Positions 5,633 to 12,911 of a stretch of 17,483 nt of DNA are shown here, one piece after another. Where the stretch lies: NCBI GenBank assembly GCA_020348925.1, contig CP070758.1, positions 3,356,682 through 3,374,164 of the forward strand. The letters run 5' to 3'. A program made the position numbers and the translations under genes. Under the pieces are notes generated by a model. The model was not told where the DNA came from. It worked only from the letters and a program-made list of their open reading frames with translations, and ran no database searches. The DNA comes from Gemmatimonadota bacterium (GTDB lineage: Bacteria; JBHIER01; G020348925). How positions within the stretch are numbered: the first letter of the stretch is position 1; every line of letters begins with the position of its first letter.

Positions 5633-8329
5633 ATGAGACGATTCACGTACCTTTTCATCCTCCTGTTCATACCCGGGATTCTTCTCGGTCAATCCGAGGT
5701 CGTTCGTAGAATAGAGCTGAAACTCGAACCGGCAGCTCGAGAGCGGGCCAATTTTCTCCCGTACCGCCAGATCAAACGGCCCAAGGTGGGGCTGGCTCTG
5801 AGCGGCGGTGGGGCGCGCGGCTTGGCCCACATCGGTGTGCTCAAGGCGCTGGAGGAGGCCGGTATCCAGGTTGATATGATCGCCGGTACCAGCATGGGCT
5901 CCATTGTCGGCGGTCTCTATGCGGCCGGATATTCCGCCGAGGAGCTGGAACGCCTGGCCTTAAACATCGATTGGGCCGATCTGTTCGTGGACACACCGGC
6001 CCGCACCGACCTCTTTTTAGGTCAGAAACAGGAGAAGGCCAAACACTTTCTCCAGATCCGATTTGCCGGGTTTCAGCCCTACATCCCGCCCGCATATACC
6101 GCCGGTCAGAAGCTGAGCAACCTTCTCACCAGTCTGACGCTTGAGGCCAATTACAGATCCGGCGGCGACTTTGACCGATTAAACATCCCCTTTCGAACGG
6201 TCACGACCGATCTCGTCTCAGGCGACAAGGTCGTCTTGTCCCGGGGCGATCTCGGCGAAGCTCTGCGCGCCAGTTTAACCGTTCCTCTCCTTTTTACCCC
6301 GGTCGAGCGGGGCGACTGGCTCCTGGCGGACGGGGGTATCGTCGACTACCTGCCCATCGACGTCGTTCGTGCTATGGGAGCCAATATCGTCATAGCCGTG
6401 AATATCCTCAACAGCCTCCGCTCCAAAGAGAACCTTCAATCCCCCTGGGAAGTTGCGGATCAGGTGATCAGCATCATTATGATGATCTCCAACGAAAGAC
6501 AGATGCCGGAAGCCGATGTCATCATCGATCCCAACCTCCGAGACCATTCCTCCCTCGACTTCAGCGGCATCGACCGGCTCATCAGCTGGGGCGAGGAGGC
6601 CGCCCGGGGCAAGCTCGACCGGATACATCAATTGCTCCATGAAAAAGCGGTGCACATCGACAACGACGTCACGTTTTCCGTTTCGACGGTTTCGGTCGAA
6701 CCGTTGAACACTCTTGAGGATAAGGTCTTATCGGATAAGATCTCGACCGGACCGGGGGACATTGCCGATCTCACGCAAGTCCACCAAGACCTGGAGCACA
6801 TCTACGACCTCGGGTACTTTCAATCGGTGACGGCCACAGTTGAGATGGACACAACCACCCCTGACCCCCCTGTGGCACACGTGCGCTTCGACCCGCACGA
6901 GAATCCACCCTTCCGCAGGATTATTCTGATGAACAACACGATGTTCCCCACGGATTCTATCCTGGCCAAAACCGTCTCGGAGCCGGGGAAGCCACTAAAC
7001 TTCAGGACCGGCGCGCAGGATGTCTTCAACATTTTAAACCTCTACCACAGAAACGGATATGTCTTAGCGAAAATCGACGACATCGATTTCGACGAAGGGA
7101 CCGGAATCGTAACCGTCGTCATCGAGGAGGGTCGAATTTCCAATTTCGACATCTCCGGCAACCGTCGCACCAGAGAGCACGTCATCCTGCGGGAGTTCCC
7201 CCTTCAATCCGGACAGGTGTTTAATCTCAATAGGGCCAACAGGGGTATCAATAACATCTACAGCACCGGATTATTCGACAGAGTCCACCTGAATATTGAA
7301 AAATCGGGGGATTCAACGAGCGTCTGTCTCGATGTGGTAGAGAAAAAGTTCGACCTCTTGAGGCTCGGAACCCGATACGATCGCGAATATGAGACCGAGG
7401 GGTTCATTGAGTTTCATGACGACAATCTTTTCGGATACGGCGGCAAGTTCAATCTTCACCTCCAGTACGGGCAGCGGCGGCAGCGGTATGAGATCAATCT
7501 CAGGGCCGACCGGTTCTTCAGGACATATCTCACCTACCGTGGCTCGGCATACCACAGAAGACGCGAACAATATTACTACGGCTCAGACAATGTTCGACGC
7601 ACCGAGTACAGGGAACGGCGATGGGGCACACGATTTGCCATCGGGCAACAGATTTTTCGACTCGGCACGGTCTCTGTGGAGGGGCGAGCGGAGGAGGTGA
7701 AACTGAGGACGAATTCGGAGAAAGGCCCTCAAGAAAACATCCAGATCAGGAGCCTCATATTCCGATCCGCCGTCGATAACCTGGACAGATATCCTTTCCC
7801 GGTTTCTGGAAATTACTCCCATCTTTTCCTCGAGCTCGCCGACGACATCCTGGGAGGAACGGCGTCCTACGTCAAGTTTTTCGGCACCCTCGAGTCGTAC
7901 GCCACCTTCTTTTCAAGACACACGCTCCACCCTAAATTCAGCTTCGGCTCCATGGACCTCATCACACCCTTTTCGGAACGCTTCAAGGTCGGCGGCAACC
8001 GTATTTACAACGAATATCCCGGCGAAGAGTACACGGTCAGGTTGTACGGATTTCACGATGAAGAGTTCGTAGGGCGCCAGCTGTTGTGGGCAAATATCGA
8101 ATACCGCTACAAAACGCCTTGGTTCTCCTGGCTTGATCTGTACCTCTCAGGCCGATACGATGTGGGTTACCTGTGGCAGGAGGCCGAAACCTTCCGGAGC
8201 GACAGGATCAAGGAGGCCTGGGGCGTAGGACTGGCCGTCGAGACACCTGTCGGGCCGGCGGAGGTCAACTACGGTCGCTCCAAGAAGGGCGAGGACCGGG
8301 TCTATTTCTCCTTCGGCTACTGGTACTGA
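5633..8329 (+). CDS. Patatin-like phospholipase fused to POTRA domains and an outer-membrane beta-barrel
   Basis: Predicted lipid acyl hydrolase displayed by its own BamA/TamA-type barrel, as in type Vd autotransporters such as PlpD. The 898 residues start with a signal peptide (MRRFTYLFILLFIPGILLGQ). The patatin domain follows (~50-330), with oxyanion loop GGGARG (58-63), nucleophile S87 in GTSMG and catalytic D233 in ADGG, so the Ser-Asp dyad is intact. Three POTRA-like segments follow (~352-403, ~426-500, ~500-571), then a barrel (~572-898) closing on aromatic residues (YFSFGYWY), typical for Bam recognition. PlpD has one POTRA; this protein has a longer linker. The Shine-Dalgarno at ATG 5633 is weak. 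It is divergent from nifS. Substrate unknown; family assignment is strong. Confidence 0.93.
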   Translation: MRRFTYLFILLFIPGILLGQSEVVRRIELKLEPAARERANFLPYRQIKRPKVGLALSGGGARGLAHIGVLKALEEAGIQVDMIAGTSMGSIVGGLYAAGYSAEELERLALNIDWADLFVDTPARTDLFLGQKQEKAKHFLQIRFAGFQPYIPPAYTAGQKLSNLLTSLTLEANYRSGGDFDRLNIPFRTVTTDLVSGDKVVLSRGDLGEALRASLTVPLLFTPVERGDWLLADGGIVDYLPIDVVRAMGANIVIAVNILNSLRSKENLQSPWEVADQVISIIMMISNERQMPEADVIIDPNLRDHSSLDFSGIDRLISWGEEAARGKLDRIHQLLHEKAVHIDNDVTFSVSTVSVEPLNTLEDKVLSDKISTGPGDIADLTQVHQDLEHIYDLGYFQSVTATVEMDTTTPDPPVAHVRFDPHENPPFRRIILMNNTMFPTDSILAKTVSEPGKPLNFRTGAQDVFNILNLYHRNGYVLAKIDDIDFDEGTGIVTVVIEEGRISNFDISGNRRTREHVILREFPLQSGQVFNLNRANRGINNIYSTGLFDRVHLNIEKSGDSTSVCLDVVEKKFDLLRLGTRYDREYETEGFIEFHDDNLFGYGGKFNLHLQYGQRRQRYEINLRADRFFRTYLTYRGSAYHRRREQYYYGSDNVRRTEYRERRWGTRFAIGQQIFRLGTVSVEGRAEEVKLRTNSEKGPQENIQIRSLIFRSAVDNLDRYPFPVSGNYSHLFLELADDILGGTASYVKFFGTLESYATFFSRHTLHPKFSFGSMDLITPFSERFKVGGNRIYNEYPGEEYTVRLYGFHDEEFVGRQLLWANIEYRYKTPWFSWLDLYLSGRYDVGYLWQEAETFRSDRIKEAWGVGLAVETPVGPAEVNYGRSKKGEDRVYFSFGYWY

Positions 8330-8439
8330 GTTCCCCCCCTGCCTTTTCCGCACAATTCCTTCGACTCACAGCGCAACGCTATTCACCCAGTCTCATTGGA
8401 GCCGGACGGACGAAGTCAACGTTCATATCCTTTTTGTAG

Positions 8440-8468
8440 TTGCCTTTCCCGGAGTGATTGTGTATATT
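8440..8468 (+). promoter_or_regulatory. Candidate sigma70-type promoter for tyrS
   Basis: TTGCCT at 8440-8445, a 17-bp spacer and TATATT at 8463-8468. Spacing is ideal and the -10 differs from TATAAT at one base. Transcription would start near 8475, giving a leader of about 55 nt before tyrS. That leader is too short for a T-box, and none is visible. Confidence 0.5.
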
Positions 8469-8479
8469 CGAAAGCTCTT

Positions 8480-8533
8480 ATGGACGCAGGAGATATGTCA
8501 CAGAGTGAAGCACAGGAAAGGGATCAAGGATGA
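8480..8533 (+). other. 17-codon upstream ORF whose stop overlaps the tyrS start
   Basis: ATG 8480 opens a frame of 17 codons; an in-frame ATG at 8495 gives a 12-codon version, MSQSEAQERDQG. It ends with TGA at 8531-8533, overlapping the tyrS ATG at 8530-8532 (ATGA), an arrangement typical of translational coupling. AGGAG stands only two bases before the second ATG, which is poor spacing. It may be a coupling leader or chance. Confidence 0.25.
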
Positions 8534-9759
8534 AATCGGTCGAAGAACAATTTAAAGTCCTCATGCGCGGTGTGGACTACGGCGATGATGTCACCAAGCG
8601 CAACATGGAGGAAGAATTACGGGACAGACTGAAGGCGGACCGGCCTCTGAAGGTTTACCTGGGTGTCGATCCCACCAGCCCGGATCTCCACCTGGGCCAC
8701 ATCGTGCCCATTCAGAAGCTGAAGCAGTTTCAGGATCTGGGGCACGAGATCACTTTTCTCATCGGGGATTTCACCGGCAGGGTCGGCGATCCCTCGGGTC
8801 AATCCAAGACACGCCCGATGCTCACCGATGAGGAGCTGAAGGTCAACGCCAAGACGTATACCGACCAGGTCTTCAGGATTCTCGACGAGAGGAGAACCCG
8901 GGTCGAATTCAACAGTACCTGGCTCAGCAAGCTCACCTTTGAGGATGTTATCAAGCTGGCCTCCAGCTTCACTGTGGCCCAATTCCTGGAGCGGGATTAC
9001 TTCAGGCGGCGATTCGACAAGGGGGAGGCCATCCATCTCCAGGAGTTTCTGTACTGCCTCATGCAGGGGTACGACGCCATTCAGCTCGAGACCGACGTCC
9101 AGATCGGCGGAGTCGACCAGCTGTTCAATCTCCTCATCGGCCGGGAGCTGCAGCGGGCTGTGGGTCAGAAGCCACAGATCGCCATCACGCTGCCGCTCCT
9201 CGTCGGCACCGACGGGACCATGAAGATGTCCAAGAGTTACGGCAACGCCATCGGCCTGTGGGAGCAACCCGGGGAGATGTACGGCAAGGTTATGAGTATC
9301 CCCGATCATATCATGATCAACTACTTCACCCTGCTGACGGACATGCCGCTGGAGGAGATCGAGGCCATTGAGAAAGACCTGGGGTCGGAAAAACTTCATC
9401 CCAGAGACGCCAAAATGCGGTTGGCCCGGGAGATTGTGGCCAAATTCCAGGGGGAAGACAAGGTGGCGGAGGCTGAGGAGGCCTTTGTCAGTGTCTTCCA
9501 GAAGCGGGAGCTGCCCGAGGACATGCCACAGGTGGCTGTCCCCAGGGAGTGGGTGGAGGGGGGCGTGAACGTCATAGAGCTCGTCATGGAGACGAACCAG
9601 GTGCCCAGCACCAGCGAGGCGAGACGGCTCATCCAGCAGGGCGGCCTGAAGATCGACGGGGAGAAGGTCGCATCCATAGACGAGACCGTCAAACCGTCGG
9701 ATGGCACCGTCATCAGGATGGGCAAGAGGCGCTTCGCCCAGGTGCGAGTCAAGGAATGA
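8530..9759 (+). CDS. tyrS: Tyrosyl-tRNA synthetase
   Basis: Class I aminoacyl-tRNA synthetase that charges tRNA-Tyr; cytoplasmic and essential. The 409 residues contain the HIGH-class motif HLGH (54-57, in DPTSPDLHLGH), the tyrosine-binding region with QLETDVQIGGVDQLFN (~185-200), the KMSKS loop (232-236) and a C-terminal S4 RNA-binding domain (~358-405, STSEARRLIQQGGLKIDGEK). KMSKS rather than KFGKT, plus the DPTSPDLHLGH context, places it in the second bacterial TyrRS subgroup. AGGG lies eight bases before ATG 8530. It has its own promoter candidate and is the last plus-strand gene before a convergent gene. Nothing looks truncated. Confidence 0.97.
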   Translation: MKSVEEQFKVLMRGVDYGDDVTKRNMEEELRDRLKADRPLKVYLGVDPTSPDLHLGHIVPIQKLKQFQDLGHEITFLIGDFTGRVGDPSGQSKTRPMLTDEELKVNAKTYTDQVFRILDERRTRVEFNSTWLSKLTFEDVIKLASSFTVAQFLERDYFRRRFDKGEAIHLQEFLYCLMQGYDAIQLETDVQIGGVDQLFNLLIGRELQRAVGQKPQIAITLPLLVGTDGTMKMSKSYGNAIGLWEQPGEMYGKVMSIPDHIMINYFTLLTDMPLEEIEAIEKDLGSEKLHPRDAKMRLAREIVAKFQGEDKVAEAEEAFVSVFQKRELPEDMPQVAVPREWVEGGVNVIELVMETNQVPSTSEARRLIQQGGLKIDGEKVASIDETVKPSDGTVIRMGKRRFAQVRVKE

Positions 9760-10143
9760 TGAATCATTTAGGGGAATTCACGTTTTAGGAGATCAGTGAC
9801 CCATAAAGGGTGCGGTCGCGAAGGCTCTTTTGAACGGGTGTCTCCGGGGCTCAGCGGCTTGTTTCAGTTGATGTCAATCGTCGTTCCCACATAGAATCAG
9901 ATCCACCCCGCAATTCGCTTGTGTCGACTGTTCGCTTCTTACCTTCACCACTTTTATCGCAATCTTTTCGATCACTGCCCATTCACCATTCAAGATCCGA
10001 TCGCCCAGCGCATCCAAACCAAATATCTCCCTCTCACAGCCCGTTCTGCCTGTCCTGATCATAATATCGGGGCCTGTCCGGCCCCAGCCTCGGGAAGTGA
10101 GAGAAGGAGTGGATTTAAGAAATAGGATGTGTCCCCCTTTTTA
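9760..10143. other. Spacer between convergent tyrS and the PQQ-propeller gene
   Basis: 384 bp with no recognised gene. A 62-codon minus-strand ORF (10062-9874) has no family signature that I know and no clear ribosome-binding site. A short hairpin, GGGGCC-TGTCC-GGCCCC (10069-10085), lacks a T-run. The right edge holds a GTGTCCCCC motif bounded by inverted GAAATAG/CTATTTC (10119-10150), which overlaps the stop codon of the next gene. Confidence 0.4.
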
Positions 10144-10150
10144 CTATTTC
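10119..10150. repeat. Inverted repeat with GTGTCCCCC core overlapping a stop codon
   Basis: GAAATAG (10119-10125) and CTATTTC (10144-10150) are perfect inverted arms around GATGTGTCCCCCTTTTTA. On the minus strand the core reads AAAAAGGGGGACACATC, a pattern I associate with the ends of REP-associated (Y1/IS200-like) elements in many genomes. It includes the TAG of the propeller gene. Assignment to an element family is from memory and needs a search. Confidence 0.4.
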
Positions 10151-11568
10151 AGAAACACCATCTGCTTTGTCTCACTCACGGTACCGGACTTCAAATGGTA
10201 AAAATAGACGCCGCTCGGAAGCTCGGCTCCTGACTCATCCCTGCCATCCCAGGTTACCCTATAGTAGCCCGGCTCCTTGAGCCCTTCCACCAACGTCCGA
10301 ACCTCCTGGCCGAGAAGATTGTAAATCTTCAGAGTTGTGTGAATGGACGATCTGTCATCTGCTATCTGATATTCAATTGCTGTCGTGGAATTAAACGGAT
10401 TTGGGTAGTTCTGGGCGAGGAGACAGGTTTGGGGCAGCTCCGTGATCCCGAATTCTTCGACCGAGGTTGCCGCTTTCCAGAAAGCCGTCAGACCACCTGA
10501 GGAGGGAACATAGAGGGTACGATCGGCGATGATGGGCTGATACCAATGACCCCTCGAATCGTCGAAAAAGATCGAATCCCCTGTAGCGAGATCGAATCCC
10601 CAGAGTTGTTGCACATTCCACCAGGTCGTCACATAGACAATGCCGTTGGCGATACTCGGGGGATAAATTCCATCCACATCGAGGACTTGATGCCAGAGAT
10701 AAACACCCGTAGCTTTATCAAGGACATACACCGCCGAATTTGTATCCGCGGTTTCTAACACCGTGAAGCAGAAATAGTCATCGGCAACGGCCGCGGTCCC
10801 ACCGTTGTAAAAGGGCAACTGTCCGTCCAGAATTTCATACGTCCACTCAATCTGACCGTCACTTTTTCTGAACGCCCGGATCGTTCTGGAACCGTCTTCC
10901 GCATACACATACTGGTTGTCCACGGACATGATCAGCCCACCCCTGAAACTAGCCTGCCATTTGATCTCACCGGTGAATTTATTGAGAGCGTAGCCGCGGG
11001 TGTACACATTAGAATCGTCCACTGCAGGGGTGTACTGTCCTGAAACCGGAAAGGACCAGACAGTCGAGCCGTCTGCCACGTCGAGGCAATAGAGACTGTC
11101 CTTGATGATGTACACCCGATCGCCATCTGGGATAGGGTTGCGGGTGTACAAACTGCCGATGGGCTTAAACCATACTTCCTCTCCTGTTTCCCGATTCAGG
11201 GCAAAGAGGCCTGTGCCACCCTGCCCACCGCACAGCACGAGGGAGTTGACGAAGGCCGGGGCACATCCGATGGAGCCACCTGCACTGTCAACTTTAAAGG
11301 ACCACAGCAAGGTGTCGTTCTGGGGATCAATGGCGTGAACGGTGTTCCCTTGACCGAACAATAACATACCATCGTCAGACGTGAGCCATGTTCCTCCGGG
11401 TGCATTATCGAACGTTTTCGATTCGAAGGGGGGAGCCAGTTCCGTCTCATTTTCGGCCCAGGCGGTCTGTTCTCTGCACCCGTTTACCATGGGCCAATCA
11501 TACTGGCCGAAGACCTGACCTGACACGCACAGGAGCGCGACCGGAAAAAGCAGGACTTTCACGTTCAT
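10144..11568 (-). CDS. Secreted PQQ-type beta-propeller protein with FlgD-like C-terminal sorting domain
   Basis: Predicted extracellular or surface protein of 474 residues. A signal peptide (MNVKVLLFPVALLCVSGQVFGQ) is followed by about seven PQQ/YWTD-like blades (~55-370). Their repeated pattern is V-Y-x-x-D-x-x-x-L-x-A-L-(D/N)-x-x-T-G-x-x-x-W, for example LFALNRETGEEVWF and LYCLDVADGSTVWSF. The C-terminus (~388-474) begins QNYPNPFNSTT and includes NLLGQEVRTLV, SGVYFYHLKSG and KQMVFLK. This is the FlgD-like Ig/type IX-type domain common in Bacteroidota, KSB1 and related groups. No PQQ enzyme active site is evident, so it is more likely structural or binding than a dehydrogenase. GGAGGT lies before ATG 11568. 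It converges with tyrS. Confidence 0.88.
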   Translation of the reverse strand: MNVKVLLFPVALLCVSGQVFGQYDWPMVNGCREQTAWAENETELAPPFESKTFDNAPGGTWLTSDDGMLLFGQGNTVHAIDPQNDTLLWSFKVDSAGGSIGCAPAFVNSLVLCGGQGGTGLFALNRETGEEVWFKPIGSLYTRNPIPDGDRVYIIKDSLYCLDVADGSTVWSFPVSGQYTPAVDDSNVYTRGYALNKFTGEIKWQASFRGGLIMSVDNQYVYAEDGSRTIRAFRKSDGQIEWTYEILDGQLPFYNGGTAAVADDYFCFTVLETADTNSAVYVLDKATGVYLWHQVLDVDGIYPPSIANGIVYVTTWWNVQQLWGFDLATGDSIFFDDSRGHWYQPIIADRTLYVPSSGGLTAFWKAATSVEEFGITELPQTCLLAQNYPNPFNSTTAIEYQIADDRSSIHTTLKIYNLLGQEVRTLVEGLKEPGYYRVTWDGRDESGAELPSGVYFYHLKSGTVSETKQMVFLK

Positions 11569-11601
11569 CTCTACCTCCGCAGGAAAAGGGTTAATGGTTG
11601 C

Positions 11602-11730
11602 CTATCTGGATCGGTTCGTAACGAATAATGTTCCGCTCCTTGTATTGTGATGAAGCGCCTTCTTTACATTTTGAAGGACTGGCCTTAATCTGAAAAATCG
11701 TACATCAAAGAGGTGACCTCCATTAGACAT
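11602..11730 (-). CDS. Putative 42-residue basic protein upstream of the propeller gene
   Basis: ATG 11730 is preceded by GGGAGGAGG about five bases upstream, a strong ribosome-binding site. The frame encodes 42 residues, MSNGGHLFDVRFFRLRP at the start, and stops at TAG 11604-11602, 33 bp before the propeller gene on the same strand. It lies downstream of a good promoter candidate (11862-11834). It has no cysteines, is rich in Arg and Lys, and resembles no family I know. It may be a real small protein, a leader peptide, or the decayed start of a gene. Confidence 0.35.
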   Translation of the reverse strand: MSNGGHLFDVRFFRLRPVLQNVKKALHHNTRSGTLFVTNRSR

Positions 11731-11833
11731 TCAACCTCCTCCCTCATGTATTCTTTATATCAGGGAGTTAAAAAATAGTCCTGAGTACGATTTCTGGTAA
11801 CAAAGAACGAGAAACCTCTATCTGTCAACGTAG

Positions 11834-11862
11834 AATATTGTTGAAAAATAGACTTATGTCAA
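11834..11862 (-). promoter_or_regulatory. Candidate promoter for the 42-aa ORF and propeller gene
   Basis: On the minus strand, a perfect TTGACA (11862-11857), a 17-bp spacer and AATATT (11839-11834). A start near 11827 leaves a leader of about 97 nt before the ATG at 11730. The surrounding DNA is AT-rich. Confidence 0.4.
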
Positions 11863-12010
11863 GAAATTTTAAGAATATTTTTATGTTGAGACTCGAAGGA
11901 TCATGAGATGGCCTTTGGATCAGCACCCAAGGATCTTTCTGTTTCTTGAGCATAGAAAATTCTCGTCTCCTTTTTTCAAAGGGGGACCACGGGGAATTGG
12001 ATTATTTGAA

Positions 12011-12040
12011 CATCTCGGAAATTCTACGATTTTCGAGATG
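12011..12040. repeat. 12-bp-arm hairpin (CATCTCG...CGAGATG)
   Basis: CATCTCGGAAAT (12011-12022) and ATTTTCGAGATG (12029-12040) pair over 11 of 12 positions around a six-base loop. No T-run follows on either side, so it looks like a REP/MITE-type palindrome rather than a terminator. Confidence 0.5.
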
Positions 12041-12170
12041 TATGAGGGGATTGGGGGAAAGTTGGAGTTTGGAGGAGGGAGTAGGAAGAACCGAATCCTT
12101 CGTTACCGGGGAACGGAGGTGAGAGTGCCCTGAAACATGAGCCGCTGGAGCGTCCGGCGAGCGTAGAGTC

Positions 12171-12221
12171 GTTTTTTCCGAGTCTGAGTCCCAGAAAATC
12201 GGGGACGAGTTTGGAAAAAAC
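12171..12221. repeat. 51-bp imperfect hairpin (GTTTTTTCC...GGAAAAAAC)
   Basis: Outer arms GTTTTTTCC (12171-12179) and GGAAAAAAC (12213-12221) are perfect inverted copies. An inner stem GTCCC (12188-12192) pairs with GGGAC (12202-12206). It begins about 20 bp past the point where ORF6N homology stops (about 12240), so it may belong to the sequence that disrupted that gene. Confidence 0.5.
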
Positions 12222-12239
12222 AACGCCGTGAGCCGATGC

Positions 12240-12341
12240 AGGAAACTTTTCGACGTTCCTTTTAACAGCCTGATTCAACACTTTTGTCTCAACACCATAG
12301 ATTTGGGCAAGGTCGGCGTCCAGAATCACCTTCTGGCCACG
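12240..12341 (-). pseudogene. ORF6N-domain protein remnant
   Basis: Reading from 12341 the translation runs [20 protein letters not shown] and then [15 protein letters not shown], the typical start of ORF6N (KilA-N/Bro-related) DNA-binding proteins, which are common in phage and mobile regions. A TAA lies directly upstream in the same frame, and homology stops at about residue 34, where the expected hydrophobic stretch of the family is replaced by unrelated sequence. Neither start nor C-terminus survives. I infer truncation by an inserted short element or a deletion; the product is unlikely to work. Confidence 0.7.
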
Positions 12342-12404
12342 GATTTAAAAAATCATTAAGGCCTTATTCGGATCGGACCAAATTAAGCATGCAATTGTTC
12401 GGTC

Positions 12405-12426
12405 AAAAAGTAGCCTGTCCCCTTTT
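12405..12426. repeat. AGTAGCCTGTCCCC motif, REP-associated element end
   Basis: A run of A, then AGTAGCCTGTCCCC, then a run of T. I know this sequence style as a frequent terminus of Y1/IS200-like (RAYT) elements, with orientation and family taken from memory. No transposase is nearby, so this would be a relic or a non-autonomous copy. Confidence 0.4.
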
Positions 12427-12783
12427 CTTTTTCGCAATTAATGTGCTCCCATTCGCAAATATTTAATTTTGAAGGGTCGACCCTCGTAGAATTGGTTGCA
12501 AGGAGTGTCCCCGAATGACATACTTCTTTTTTGCTCTTTCATACTCACTCAAGAATGGTAAAAAAAACCTTGCCAACTCTCTTTAAACCTCATATTTTCG
12601 AAGAGCGAAAACGTATGATGTTCTCAGTCAGGATTTTGGAAGGAGGTGATGCTGTTCGATTCGTCAGACACCTTTGCTTTTCTTGCTAATAAGACTAAAA
12701 ATAAATAGTATGTTATATTCCTTTGAAATTTTTATTTAATGCGAACGGGTCTATGGTAATTTTCCCAGCGGTATATTGATTTC

Positions 12784-12811
12784 ACTGGATTCCCGCTAAC
12801 GCGGGAATGAC
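12784..12811. repeat. Dispersed palindrome ATTCCCGC-taac-GCGGGAAT
   Basis: ACTGGATTCCCGC, TAAC and GCGGGAATGAC form a perfect 8-bp stem (12789-12808). This resembles the widespread ATTCCC...GGGAAT (dRS3/REP-like) repeats of many bacteria. It lies about 100 bp upstream of the dockerin gene and just before its promoter candidate. Confidence 0.65.
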
Positions 12812-12816
12812 TTTCT

Positions 12817-12845
12817 TTGATATGAGAGAAAAAGGTGACTGTACT
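12817..12845 (+). promoter_or_regulatory. Candidate promoter for the dockerin protein
   Basis: TTGATA (12817-12822), a 17-bp spacer and TGTACT (12840-12845). It overlaps the right edge of the dispersed palindrome region and gives a leader of about 60 nt. Moderate match only. Confidence 0.3.
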
Positions 12846-12911
12846 TTTTTTCCTCTTCTCGACAACGACTTCACAACAAAGAATTCTTAGATGAGTAACA
12901 AGGAGGATACA

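Larger units (their letters stand above)
11863..12911. other. About 1 kb accessory spacer with gene debris and short repeats
   Basis: No intact gene is supported. It contains a CAAAGGGGGACCACGGGG-type motif (~11977-11994), two hairpin elements (12011-12040, 12171-12221), an ORF6N-domain remnant (12341-12240), an AGTAGCCTGTCCCC motif (12405-12426), an AAGGAGGTGAT sequence (12640-12650) before a 19-codon ORF, the palindrome at 12784-12811 and a promoter candidate for the dockerin gene (12817-12845). It reads as decayed, repeat-rich DNA. Confidence 0.55.

Noticed and set aside
8617-9399. A 260-codon minus-strand ORF opposite tyrS
   Set aside because: The plus strand carries HLGH, KMSKS and S4 motifs of TyrRS; the antisense frame has no family features.
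9874-10062. A 62-codon minus-strand ORF between tyrS and the propeller gene
   Set aside because: Composition is protein-like, but there is no family signature and no clear ribosome-binding site; not supported enough to call a gene.
10069-10085. GGGGCC-TGTCC-GGCCCC hairpin as a tyrS terminator
   Set aside because: No T-run on either strand and more than 300 bp past the tyrS stop.
12640-12708. AAGGAGGTGAT followed by a 19-codon ORF (MLFDSSDTFAFLANK)
   Set aside because: The anti-16S match is striking, but the ATG lies only two bases after the core, too close for normal initiation, and the frame is tiny; it may be chance or the relic of a gene start.
12891-12911. ATG 12891 as the dockerin-protein start
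   Set aside because: AAGGAGG lies downstream of it and is correctly spaced for ATG 12912, which also gives a normal signal peptide.
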